DNA of 64,000 nucleotides from positions 310,001 through 374,000 of the forward strand of contig NZ_QLNV01000002.1 in assembly GCF_003285545.1 (NCBI RefSeq), in the 5' to 3' direction. The notes under the pieces were generated by a model. The model was not told the DNA's origin and made no database searches. It was given only the letters and a program-made list of their open reading frames with translations. Each line of letters opens with the position of its first letter. Position 1 is the stretch's first letter. This DNA is from Sinomicrobium soli. Lineage in GTDB: Bacteria; Bacteroidota; Bacteroidia; Flavobacteriales; Flavobacteriaceae. Positions 15,569 through 25,600 of this stretch are shown piece by piece. The translations under genes were made by a program, and so were the position numbers.

Positions 15569-17866
15569 TTACCATTCCTCTCCGGAATGCGAAAGAGAAA
15601 AGGGCCTGTCTCCTGCGCCCGTACCCCGTTCCTTTTCGGGTGTATCTTTCATTTCAAACTCCAGTATTCCTCCCCCGGCAATATCCTTATACCGGATATA
15701 GTTCTTCGTATAGGGAGCCCCGTTCAGCGACGCCCGTTGTATAAACACATTGTCCTTGCTGTTCTCCGGGGCGCTGACCACAAATTTTTTCCCGTTTTCC
15801 AGGGTTACGGTCGCTTTTTTAAATACCGGGCTACCGATAACGTATTCATCGGTACCCGGACATACACTGTACATTCCGAGGGCACTTAAAACATACCAGG
15901 ACGAGGTCTGCCCCTGGTCTTCATCACCGGGATAGCCGTCTTCGGTATAGCTGTACAGCTTCTCCATAATATTCCGCAACCTCCTCTGGGCCTTCCAGGG
16001 CTGTCCCGAATAATTATACAGGTATATGGCGTGCTGTATGGGCTGGTTCCCGTGGGCATACTGTCCCATATCCGCCATCTGCATTTCGGTCATTTCATGA
16101 ATTTTTCCTCCATAGGTCCCCACATTCACCTTGTTGGATACTTCAAAGACCGAATCCAGTTTTTTATTGAAATTCTCTTCCCCGCCGAGCAGGTCTATCA
16201 GCCCTTCCGGGTCGTGAAATACCGACCACAGGTAATGCCAGGCATTACCCTCGGTAAAAGGGCCTCCCCATTCATACGGATCGAAATTCCGTACCCAGCT
16301 GCCGTCTTTGTGCCTTCCCCGCATAAAACCCGCCGAAGGATCGAAGACATTTTGATAATTGAACATCTGTTTTGAAAAAATATCCCGGTAAAATTCATTC
16401 CCCGACATTTTTGCCAGCTGGTACCCGCAAAAATCGTCATAGGCATATTCCACGGTTTTTGCCGTAGCCTCCCTCACATCGGGATAAGGTACATACCCGA
16501 GGGTAAAATATTCCTTCCATCCCTCTCTTCCGTTTGCAGGACCCCAGGGGCCCTTGTTAGTGGCTTCGTGAAAATAGGCCTCCAGCGCCTTTGCCGGATC
16601 AAAGGTCCTGACCCCTTTGGCCCAGGCATCGGCCAGAAGGGAAATGGCGTGGTTCCCGATCATACTTCCCGCCTCGCTGGGAAAAGACCATGAAGGGAGC
16701 CATCCGCACTGGTCGTAAGCATCGAGAAGCGCCGAGACATAGCGCCCGTGCATTTCCGGGTAAAGGATGATATTCAGCGGGAACTGCCCCCTGAAGGTAT
16801 CCCAGAACCCCGTATCGGTATACATATACCCCTGGTGCACCTTACCGTCGTACGGACTGTAATAGTACGGGTTCCCCTGCCCGTCGATCTCGTAAAACTT
16901 CCTGGAAAAAAGACTGGCCCTGAAAAAACACGAATAGAAGGTCCTGAACTGTGCTTCGGTACCCCCTTCCACCACGATCTTTCCGAGGTGGTCGTTCCAT
17001 ATCTTTTTGGCTCTCTTCTTTGTAGTTTCCAGTTTGCGGTCCCCGCCGAGTTCCTGTTCAAGGTTCCTGAGGGCCTGCTCCGGACTGATATAGGACGATG
17101 CCACCCTAAGCTGCACTTTCTGTCCCGGCCTGAAACCGATATAGGCCCCCATACCTTCTCCCTCACCGGAAAGCCGGTTCTCCCATTGTGTGTTTTTACG
17201 GTTTTCCCAGGTTCCCTGTGCCTGAAAAGGTTTGTCGAACTGGATTACAAAATAGTTTTTGAACCCTTCGATACGGTGCATTCCCCTGCCGTTGCGCACA
17301 TATCCCGTAATCCTTCTTTTTTCCGGATCTATCCGTACTTCCGAAGTACCGGTATACCCGTCAAGGACCATCCAGGCCGCCTCATCCCCCGGAAAACTGA
17401 AACGAAGATGCGCCCCTCTTTCCGCGGGCGACATCTCCACCTCTACCCCGTTGTGCAGCAGTACCTGGTAATAATAGGGTTTCGCCGTTTCACGGTCGTG
17501 ATCGAAGCCCGAAGCGCGCTCCCGGTCGTTGAGCTTCAGTTTTCCCGTTACCGGCATCAGCGAGAACACCGCGTAATCATTAGACCACGAGCTGCATTGG
17601 TGTGCCTGCTGGAACCCGCGTATGGAATCCTTAAAGTACTGGTATTTCCACCCGTCGCCATTCACTCCCGTCTGTGGGGTCCATGTATTCATCCCGAAAG
17701 GCAATGCCGTGGTAGGATAGGTGTTTCCCCGGGTAAGTTCGAAACGGGAATTGGTACCCTGTAATGTATTTACATAATCTGCAAGATCTCCCCCCGGTTT
17801 CTGGAAGGCCCAGGCAGAAATTATTCCCATAAAAATAAAAAACAGTGAGCTCGATCTCTTTCTCAT
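15569..17866 (-). CDS. GH92 alpha-mannosidase (PUL 1)
   Basis: 765 residues, signal peptide to about residue 21 (ISAWAFQ). The family blocks are complete: NTYPTTALPFGMNTWTPQTG, GFQQAHQCSSW, GYMYTDTGFWDTFRGQFPL, GPWGPANGREGWKEYF, GGPFTEGNAWHYLW and GYPGDEDQGQTSSWYVLSA. The general acid is Glu539 and the paired aspartates are Asp648 and Asp650; the spacing equals that recalled for Bacteroides BT3990 (Glu533, Asp642, Asp644). GH92 enzymes are calcium-dependent inverting exo-alpha-mannosidases. The +1-site region reads HGNQPIQHAIYLY, not the His-Glu pair linked with alpha-1,2 specificity, so linkage preference may differ. It has its own promoter with a palindromic operator-like site. Confidence 0.95.
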   Translation of the reverse strand: MRKRSSSLFFIFMGIISAWAFQKPGGDLADYVNTLQGTNSRFELTRGNTYPTTALPFGMNTWTPQTGVNGDGWKYQYFKDSIRGFQQAHQCSSWSNDYAVFSLMPVTGKLKLNDRERASGFDHDRETAKPYYYQVLLHNGVEVEMSPAERGAHLRFSFPGDEAAWMVLDGYTGTSEVRIDPEKRRITGYVRNGRGMHRIEGFKNYFVIQFDKPFQAQGTWENRKNTQWENRLSGEGEGMGAYIGFRPGQKVQLRVASSYISPEQALRNLEQELGGDRKLETTKKRAKKIWNDHLGKIVVEGGTEAQFRTFYSCFFRASLFSRKFYEIDGQGNPYYYSPYDGKVHQGYMYTDTGFWDTFRGQFPLNIILYPEMHGRYVSALLDAYDQCGWLPSWSFPSEAGSMIGNHAISLLADAWAKGVRTFDPAKALEAYFHEATNKGPWGPANGREGWKEYFTLGYVPYPDVREATAKTVEYAYDDFCGYQLAKMSGNEFYRDIFSKQMFNYQNVFDPSAGFMRGRHKDGSWVRNFDPYEWGGPFTEGNAWHYLWSVFHDPEGLIDLLGGEENFNKKLDSVFEVSNKVNVGTYGGKIHEMTEMQMADMGQYAHGNQPIQHAIYLYNYSGQPWKAQRRLRNIMEKLYSYTEDGYPGDEDQGQTSSWYVLSALGMYSVCPGTDEYVIGSPVFKKATVTLENGKKFVVSAPENSKDNVFIQRASLNGAPYTKNYIRYKDIAGGGILEFEMKDTPEKERGTGAGDRPFSLSHSGEEW

Positions 17867-17898
17867 CAGATTGGTTATGGTTTAGTATAATGATTCAT

Positions 17899-17910
17899 TA
17901 AAACGTTTTA
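17899..17910. promoter_or_regulatory. Perfect 12-bp palindrome, LacI-type operator-like
   Basis: TAAAACGTTTTA, symmetrical around CG, as in LacI/GalR-family operators. It lies 32-44 bases before the GH92 start and covers the predicted transcript start of the promoter at 17914-17944. No LacI-type regulator is in this window. Confidence 0.45.
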
Positions 17911-17913
17911 GCT

Positions 17914-17944
17914 CAAAAATAGACATCACCGGCCAGGTACCAAA
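17914..17944 (-). promoter_or_regulatory. Promoter of GH92/DUF4965 genes
   Basis: On the minus strand TTTG (17941-17944), exactly 19 bases, then TATTTTTG (17914-17921), an ideal match to the Bacteroidota promoter. It gives the enzyme genes of PUL 1 a start independent of the SusCD transcript. Confidence 0.65.
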
Positions 17945-17992
17945 ATACCTCATCCGTTTTTTTAGCAGACCATCGTACCCTCATTTCACTCA

Positions 17993-19480
17993 CTAATCAT
18001 CCGTCAATTCCCCGTCTCCCACTCCTTCTTCGGGATCATTTTCATCCATTTCCTCAAGGGCTATTTTACGTATCCGGTGGTTCATCTGGTCTCCGATGTA
18101 AAAAGCACCTTCTTCCTCGTTATAAGCGATCCCGGACGGCCTGTCGAACCGGGCTTCTTCCCTCAGGTCACCGTTTACATAGCCATAAGGGTCGGGGTTG
18201 ATACTTGAACTTCCCCTTCCTGCAAATGTGGTCACACTGCCTTCGGGGGTCAGTTTTCGGATAGCATGATTATACTGGTCGGTAAAATAAAAGTCATATT
18301 CGTCCGGTTTACCTGCTTCTACATAGTTGTCATTCTTCACGAATACACCCTGATAGGGATTCCTCAGGCGAACAGCAGAACCGACTCCATCCTGGTATCC
18401 GTCGGTTCCAAGTTGACCACATACCAGATAGGGCTGGTTAAAGCGTTCTTTTTCCCAATTGTAATCGACACGAAGGATATAGTGCCGGTTAATCACCAAA
18501 ATATAGGCATAGTTTCCGGATGGATGTATAAAGACCTTATATTCCCATTCCGGATCGTGAACTACAAACAGGGTTTCATAATCCTTGTCTCCCAGCCCTT
18601 CATCGAAATATTTGTTCAGGTCGAAACGGAAAAACTGACCCTTTTCATAACTGTTGAAATACAACTCTCCATTCACCGGGTGCACCGATGCGCCATTACA
18701 CTGCCTGTATCTCGTCAGGACCTCCCTGTCCTGCCAGTCCTGATCGCGTGATAACCGGTAAGTTGCCCGGTCGTTTTCACCACCGCGGTCTTCTGCAATG
18801 ATCATGTATTGCCCGTCATTGGTAAAATCAATACTCCGGGGCCGGTCAAAATCCGAGCGTTTTTTGGTTACGGTACTATCTTCGAAATTGATGAGGTAAA
18901 GACCATTGTTAAAATCGAATGTCACCCATAGATGTTTTGGGTTGAGCGGATCAAATTTCATAAAGGAAGGTTCCCAAAATCCACTCGCCATTTCATTCTG
19001 GTTGTCAGCGTTGAATTTCCCATCCTTCCAGGGTTCATCTCCTCTATCATTTTTATACCCGATCAGGGTAGACACCACCATCTTGCGTTCATAGCCAAAA
19101 TTCACATCCGAATAGGCGATCACCTGCCTTTCGTCTTGTCCTACATGTACTTCCACATCACCATCAAATGCCTGCCTGGGTACCAGACAGTAAATCGACT
19201 CGCCATTTACGTTGATCACCTTTGCCTTTTTCCCCCCGATAAAAACCGATACGATGTCAGGGTCATTTCCAAAATTCTCTCCGTAGATCACAAGGCGTTG
19301 TCCCGCACCGCCGGATTCGGGATTAAAGCCGGATATCACAACGGATTTCGAAGGGTCAAACGGAGGATAGGTCACCTCCGCTTCCTGGTCATCACTTTGA
19401 CAACCGTAAAACCCCGCACTTACCAGGACCAATGTCAGGCAAAGGGCACAAAGTCTTCTTTTATTGTTATTTAAATGCAT
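17993..19480 (-). CDS. IPT/TIG-domain lipoprotein with NHL-type beta-propeller, PUL surface glycan-binding protein
   Basis: 495 residues with lipobox FYGC (Cys27). Residues about 45-130 are an IPT/TIG immunoglobulin-like domain (GFNPESGGAGQRLVIYGENFG; IGGKKAKVINVNG). The rest carries NHL/six-bladed propeller motifs (GYQDGVGSAVRLRNPYQGVF; FYFTDQYNHAIRKL; GSVTTFAGRG; ARFDRPSGIAYN; FYIGDQMNHRIRKI). The C-terminus is acidic. It occupies the SusE/SusF position of the locus, downstream of SusD and the DUF4973-like gene, so it probably binds glycan at the cell surface. Confidence 0.88.
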   Translation of the reverse strand: MHLNNNKRRLCALCLTLVLVSAGFYGCQSDDQEAEVTYPPFDPSKSVVISGFNPESGGAGQRLVIYGENFGNDPDIVSVFIGGKKAKVINVNGESIYCLVPRQAFDGDVEVHVGQDERQVIAYSDVNFGYERKMVVSTLIGYKNDRGDEPWKDGKFNADNQNEMASGFWEPSFMKFDPLNPKHLWVTFDFNNGLYLINFEDSTVTKKRSDFDRPRSIDFTNDGQYMIIAEDRGGENDRATYRLSRDQDWQDREVLTRYRQCNGASVHPVNGELYFNSYEKGQFFRFDLNKYFDEGLGDKDYETLFVVHDPEWEYKVFIHPSGNYAYILVINRHYILRVDYNWEKERFNQPYLVCGQLGTDGYQDGVGSAVRLRNPYQGVFVKNDNYVEAGKPDEYDFYFTDQYNHAIRKLTPEGSVTTFAGRGSSSINPDPYGYVNGDLREEARFDRPSGIAYNEEEGAFYIGDQMNHRIRKIALEEMDENDPEEGVGDGELTDD

Positions 19481-19553
19481 CGCTTTTAGATTTTAAATTC
19501 ACCATACTTACTGAGTCTGCTTCCATTTTCAACCATATCCTTACGCTACATGA

Positions 19554-20555
19554 TCACCATTCTATAGCCTGGTCCTCATCCGGGATCTGGGTATTCAACT
19601 GGCGTTCGAGGATCAGCGAACCCGAGACCTTATAATTGATATCCACACCGGGCACCATGGTGTAATCAGAAAACTGATAATCGATATTGTTAATGGTTAA
19701 ATACCGGTGCAGAAGATAAGGGCGGACTTCGTCCATCTGCTCCGTGATCGTATAACTTGCATCCCTGTTTACCTGAAACTTCATATCAGGGTTATCTGCG
19801 TGGAATGAGACTGCCCCCATATCGGAAAAAGTGGCGTAAACCTTATAGTTCCGGCGGTCCTGACGGTCTTCATCTATATTTCCTGCATAAAAGAAGACGG
19901 TATTTTCATCGACTACATAGGCCCGGATATCCGCTTTTACAATAGGCGTCTCGTCTTCATAACCTTCCATGACCGTTTTAAGCGCAGTACCGCTATAGGT
20001 GCCCGAATAGTCGTTGAAAGGGTGAATGCGCAAGAGTGCTTTCCGGTAGTGTTTCCGCGGATTTGCCACGTAATCATAAGACGGGTCATCTTCAATGGTC
20101 AGGGGGAGCACCCACTTGTCTACCATATCGATATCCTTTAATGTAAAATCAATGGCCATTAATGAAGTGTTTTCACCGGCCTTGATCTCTACCGTGGAAG
20201 GAATAGTATAATATTCGCTATCCAGCTCCCTGTAATAAAAGTCTTCGCGGTTCTGGAAATGCTCGTAATTCAGCACTTCCAGTGTATCGGGATCTACGGC
20301 GACATGTACCGTTCTGTCCCGGGCATTTGTCGTGGACCCGCTGACGATCAAAGGTTGCTGGAATATCGTTTTCTCGTCTCCCTTGTAGCGGATATAGATA
20401 TTGCTGACCCCTTCGCTCGTTACGGGAGCCTTGAACGATATATAATTTTCGAATTGCTCTTCGGTCCACTCATCATTACATGAGCTGCAAATTAAAAGCA
20501 GCGTGAGTATGGGGAACAGTATAAATGATTTATTCATGATGCTGTGTTTTATCAA
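19554..20555 (-). CDS. DUF4973/DUF1735-like PUL lipoprotein
   Basis: 333 residues, lipobox ICSSC (Cys26). The N-terminal half (ENYISFKAPVTSEGVSNIYI; YYTIPSTVEIKAGE; LPLTIEDDPSYDYVANPRKHYRKALLRI) is the DUF1735-type beta domain of Bacteroidota PUL lipoproteins. The C-terminal half (YSGTYSGTALKT...NIDYQFSDY) fits DUF4973. The first Met overlaps the end of the upstream SusD gene by 4 bases; a second ATG 18 bases later also gives a full signal. It is probably a surface glycan-binding helper of the SusCD pair. Confidence 0.85.
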   Translation of the reverse strand: MIKHSIMNKSFILFPILTLLLICSSCNDEWTEEQFENYISFKAPVTSEGVSNIYIRYKGDEKTIFQQPLIVSGSTTNARDRTVHVAVDPDTLEVLNYEHFQNREDFYYRELDSEYYTIPSTVEIKAGENTSLMAIDFTLKDIDMVDKWVLPLTIEDDPSYDYVANPRKHYRKALLRIHPFNDYSGTYSGTALKTVMEGYEDETPIVKADIRAYVVDENTVFFYAGNIDEDRQDRRNYKVYATFSDMGAVSFHADNPDMKFQVNRDASYTITEQMDEVRPYLLHRYLTINNIDYQFSDYTMVPGVDINYKVSGSLILERQLNTQIPDEDQAIEW

Positions 20556-22609
20556 TCGTTATATTGCCATCCCGGGTTCTGGGTCAGGCGGTTGTTCCGT
20601 TTGAGCTCACTGTGACTGATCGGCCAGAACCACATCTTGTCCGCAAAGGTGGTTTCCAGTGCCCATACGGCTACAGGCTGATGAAAAAGATCGCGCTCAT
20701 TCTCGTTCATAAGAACATTACAACCATATATGGGCAATGACTCTTCTACGGGGGCATCCATCCACCGGCGCAAGTCGTAATAGCGCTGCCCTTCTGCCAC
20801 AAGTTCAATAAACCGTTCGCGCTTTAACCTCTGTCTCATCTCTTCCTTGCTATTATACACGCCGGCGGGATAGTCGGGTACGCCGGCCCGGATACGTACG
20901 GGATGGATTCCTCTTTGCATCTCGGCAATATCCCTCGAGATATTGTAATTTCCGCCATTCCACGACGGAATGCTATGCGACCCGTCCAGTTCGTTCAGTG
21001 CTTCCGCATACAGCAGCAATATATCTGCATAGCGGATGGCAGGTTCGGGTTTATATACGATATTATCGATATTCCCACCCTCATAGGTATCACTGGGATG
21101 AACATATTTCTTTACCCCGAAGCCTGTTCGCAGCCAATAGGCATTGGATGAATTAAAGCCGTTTCCCTTGGTATTATCACGGTAATAAAACACCTGCTGG
21201 TTGCGGTTGCGTTCCTGAGATTCATTCAACAACGACCAGAAACTGCCATTAAAAGCCACAGAGGCATAAAACCGGGGTTCGCGATTGGCATACTGCAACG
21301 AGACACCAGGCCTCAGCGGTCTGTACCTACCGGCTGTATAATCTTCCTCAGTAACGTAACCACTTACGCGTTCGGAGCCATCCCCGCGGCCTATTTCCTT
21401 ATCTTTACCGGGTACATCCGCACCATTATTCATATAGTAAGCATCCACCAGTTTTTGTGTTACTCCGTGGGTATTCCAGCCTGTAGCGGATCTGGGCAAC
21501 TGATGAGCTACCATAGCCCTGATACTTTCCCCGTCCTGGTTATTGCCTCTGGTAAAAATCAGTTCCGGATTTCCCGAAGGTGGTAAGGTACCGTCGAACA
21601 CCCGGGCATACGATTTGGCCGGATCGATATTGGCCCAACCTGCCGGCCATGTTTTTTCTGAAAAATTATGGTCGTCGGGAGGGATTACCGTGGCATCATC
21701 TCCTGTTTCCTGAAATGGCACCGTGTACAAGTGATATATACCAAGTTCGATCACGTCCCTTGCAGCAGCAGCGGCCTTTGCCCATTTCTCTTCCTGGTAC
21801 GTGGCAGAAAGCAGAGGTGTTCCCTGGTCATCGGTCAGTAATCCCGCAAAAGCCGATGTATTCCCGTTTGCCAACGGGCTGGCTGCATAGATCAATGCTT
21901 TTGCGCGGGTGGCCAATGCGGCCCCAACCGATGGCCGGGCAGAGCCATCCTGTCCGCGTACCATACCCAATGCCTCCATTTCCCGGGCAGCGAGCAACAT
22001 TTCACTGCTGATAAATTCAGCGCAATCTTCGTAGGTGCTGCGCGGAACCGCCAGATCGTCATAACTTTCGGTATAATCCAGTCCCTCATCGGGCAACAGG
22101 GGAACAGGACCGTATTTACGCAACAGCAACCAGTACAGGTAAGCCCTTGCAAACCGCGCCTGCCCCCTGTAATCGTCGATCTCAGTCTCAGACATCTCCG
22201 TGTTCATGTAGATATTGTGAATAAAGGTGGAGGCATTCCGGATACCGCGGTAGCACTGTGTCCAGGTACCCTGTTTATCACCTTCGGTATATTCTCCCAT
22301 CCTGAACATGTTGTAGGAAAGTTCGTTTTTCGACGGGTCGTAATCGCTGTCCCTGTCACCGTAATACATATCATCGGCAAAATTATGGGGCGTAACCCCC
22401 TTGCTTGCTACGTCGGCATTGATCCCCCTGAGTTCCTCAAATACGTTGGCAAGCCATTCTTCCGAATACACCTTGCTCTGAAACACCTTTTCTTCCGTGA
22501 GCCGGTCTTTAAAATACTGGCTGGAGTCGAGGTAATCTTTAGTACAAGAAGAAAACAGCCCTGTGCCACACACGAGCAATAGAACGGTATATAGTATTTT
22601 CTTATTCAT
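20552..22609 (-). CDS. susD: RagB/SusD-family glycan-binding lipoprotein (PUL 1)
   Basis: 685 residues, longer than the classic SusD. Lipobox FSSC (Cys22). SusD blocks are present: GQARFARAYLYWLLLRKYGP, the long TPR-like helices, PAIRYADILLLYAEALNEL, RERFIELVAEGQRYYDLRRW and a C-terminal KRNNRLTQNPGW. It lies 11 bases after the SusC gene in the same operon, and its product should form the lid of that transporter. Substrate is inferred as alpha-mannoside from the GH92 gene downstream. Confidence 0.95.
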   Translation of the reverse strand: MNKKILYTVLLLVCGTGLFSSCTKDYLDSSQYFKDRLTEEKVFQSKVYSEEWLANVFEELRGINADVASKGVTPHNFADDMYYGDRDSDYDPSKNELSYNMFRMGEYTEGDKQGTWTQCYRGIRNASTFIHNIYMNTEMSETEIDDYRGQARFARAYLYWLLLRKYGPVPLLPDEGLDYTESYDDLAVPRSTYEDCAEFISSEMLLAAREMEALGMVRGQDGSARPSVGAALATRAKALIYAASPLANGNTSAFAGLLTDDQGTPLLSATYQEEKWAKAAAAARDVIELGIYHLYTVPFQETGDDATVIPPDDHNFSEKTWPAGWANIDPAKSYARVFDGTLPPSGNPELIFTRGNNQDGESIRAMVAHQLPRSATGWNTHGVTQKLVDAYYMNNGADVPGKDKEIGRGDGSERVSGYVTEEDYTAGRYRPLRPGVSLQYANREPRFYASVAFNGSFWSLLNESQERNRNQQVFYYRDNTKGNGFNSSNAYWLRTGFGVKKYVHPSDTYEGGNIDNIVYKPEPAIRYADILLLYAEALNELDGSHSIPSWNGGNYNISRDIAEMQRGIHPVRIRAGVPDYPAGVYNSKEEMRQRLKRERFIELVAEGQRYYDLRRWMDAPVEESLPIYGCNVLMNENERDLFHQPVAVWALETTFADKMWFWPISHSELKRNNRLTQNPGWQYND

Positions 22610-22620
22610 CCCTTTTCATT

Positions 22621-25600
22621 TTACAGATTAAGACTAATTCCCAGAGTAATGGATTTGGCAGGAGGGTAATCCTCGCCCCGGGGCGTGGCCAGTTCCGGGT
22701 CCCAAAGCTTAAATTTCGACCAGGTTACCAAATTAGTTCCGACCACATAGACCCGGATATTTTCAGCTCTTATCCGCTTAACTATGCTTTTGGGCAGGTT
22801 ATAGCCAACATCCAGTGTCTTAAGACGGAGGTACCGGCCATCGCGGAGCCAGAAAGTCGATTCCCTGAAGTTATTCGGGTTTTCACCATAGCTTAAGCGC
22901 GGATAGGACGCATTGGGATCTTCTGTGGAAGGATCTCCCGAAATATCCGCGGAAATCCAGCGGTTATCTCCCATAACGCCTTTCATGACCTGTCCCCACT
23001 CTCCCTCGCTAAAGGCGTGTACCGTTTTACCATAGGTGGAAAAAGTAGATTTACCGGCTCCCTGAAAATGTACACCGAGACTGAATCCCCGCCAATTGAC
23101 GGAAGCCCCCAATCCGTAGATCAGGTTCGGGCGTCTGGTTGCCCCGATCGCCACGCGGTCTCCGTCGTCTATGACCCCGTCACCGTTGACGTCCTTATAT
23201 TTAATATCCCCGGGTTGGTAAGTTCCAAACGTCTGGGTGGGGCTGTTCCTGATATCGTCGTAATCCTCAAACAGGCCTAAAGCGATCAAACCTCTTGACT
23301 GGTCTACACGAAAGCCTTCCTGATTCTGATAACCATAGACATTGTTCTCCTCATCCATTTCTACAATCTCGTTTTTACTATAGGTGATATTACTTCTCGC
23401 GGTCAGGCTTACTTCCCCGATCTGCTGGTGATATTGAAAACGTCCGTCAAAACCGTGCGATTTTACAATTCCCACATTAGCTCTCGGTGTACTTTCCAGT
23501 CCGACCATAGCTGGCAAAAACTCTCTTGGCATGTAGATCCCCGTACGTTTCTCTTTGAAGAAATCTATATTTGCCGTAATATTCCTGGTTTCTATATCGA
23601 AACCCAGGTTTTGTTTTGTAGCAACCTCCCAGGTTACGTAAGACGAGGCTACCTGTGAATATATCATTCCCCCGAAGTACCTGTTAGAGCCATAGTCTGC
23701 CCACTGATAGCCACCGGCAGGATCTCCATCGTCATTAGTAATCTCCGAAATCGTATATAAATAGGGAAAGCGTTCATTGTCCATTAACCTGTCATTACCC
23801 GCTTTTCCGTATGAATACCGGATCTTAAACAATTTCAGCCAGCTTACATGATCTTTTAAAAGCCGCTCCTCAGCCAGGTTCCAGGCAAATGAGATAGCGG
23901 GAAAAAAGCCATACTGTTGCCCGGGGGCGAAATTCTCCGAACCGGTATAGCCGAAATTGAAATTGACAAAATAGCGGTATTTCCAGTTATAGATCAGCCG
24001 TCCGGCCAGGGCCTGATTTCTTCTGGAAATACCATTTTTAATATCTTCACCAAGTTCGACGGTCTGCACAAATGCATCACGGGTAAATCGCACGGCACTG
24101 CCGACATTATGATCGCCGAAGCTGCGGTTATAATTGACCATCAGGTCGTAAAATTCAAGCCTGTTGCCCGTCGAGCTACTGGACTGATGCATTTCACTCG
24201 GGTTAGAGATATGCGTAAACACCAGATTTCCGTCTGCATCACGCGCACGGGCAGCCCGCCATTGCTCCGGCCATTTACGGCGTTGTATATCGTTGGTATT
24301 CTGGATATCATAGCCGACTATTCCCCTGAGATGCAAGCCCTCCGTAATAAAGCTGAAATCCTGTTCGATGGTAATATTGGTCTGTACCTTATTCACCCAA
24401 TTCTCATTAAACCCCGTTTGGGTGGCCATCACCCAGGGATTTGTCTGGTTACCCGTTCCTACCGAGGGCACATAACCGTTTGAATAAAGAACCGGGGTAC
24501 GGATGGGGGAATAGCCGAACAGTGAACCCCAAAAGTCGGCATCGCCCAGGCCCGGGCTGTTTCTCTTACTTAAAGAACCTGCAACACCGACTTTTGCTAT
24601 GGTTGTTTTGGTAATATCAAAATCGGCATTGAGGCGGTAATTCCAGCGTTTGTAGTTGGCATTGGTATTATAATCCTCCTTCAGCGATTCGTCGATTTCA
24701 TACATCCCCCCTTCGTTGATATAGCTGCCCGAAACAAAATACCGGGAGGTTGGCCCCCCACCACTCATATTCAAATTGGCCCGGTACGTCATGGCACCAT
24801 CTCTCAGCAACAGGTTTTTCCAATCGACATTCGGATATAAATCAGGGTCCAGGCCCAAACGCAGGATCTCCAGTTCTTCAGGCTGATAAATCGGGGCCTC
24901 GTTGCGGGTAATACGCGATTCGTTTAACAGACTGGCATAGGTTACCCCGTCCACAAAATCAGGCGTCATGGTCCGGGTATTGTAAATGAACTCATCCTTG
25001 AAATTAATTTTTATTTTACCGGCACTTCCCCTTTTGGTGGTAATCAGTATCACTCCGTTGGCCCCTTTTGAACCATACATGGCTGTTTCGGCTGCATCTT
25101 TTAAGACCGTAATAGATTGAATGTCTTCAATATTCAGCTCATTCAGGTCGCGCTCAATGTTATCTACCAGAACCAGGGGATTGGTCCCGCCACCGAAAGT
25201 GGATATTCCGCGAATCCAGAATTCGGAAATATTCTTTCCCGGCTGGCCTGATTGCATCATGCCCATGATACCCGGCACATTTCCGGCAAGGGCATTGGAC
25301 AAACTCGATGTGGGGTTCGATTTCATGTCATCTACATTTACCGTAGAAACCGCACCGGTAAGCGATATTTTTTTCTGCTCCCCAAAACCTACGACGACCA
25401 CTTCTTCCAACTCCTGTGCATCCTCCTCAAGGGAGATACTGATATTGGATTTGCCGGCAACTTCAATTTCCTGCTTTATAAACCCGATATAGGAGAACGT
25501 AAGCGTATCTTCCTCTGCTACTTCTATACTGTAGTTCCCGTCAAAATCTGTAGTGGTACCCCGCGGTTTCCCCTTGACAATAACATTCACCCCGGGCAGG

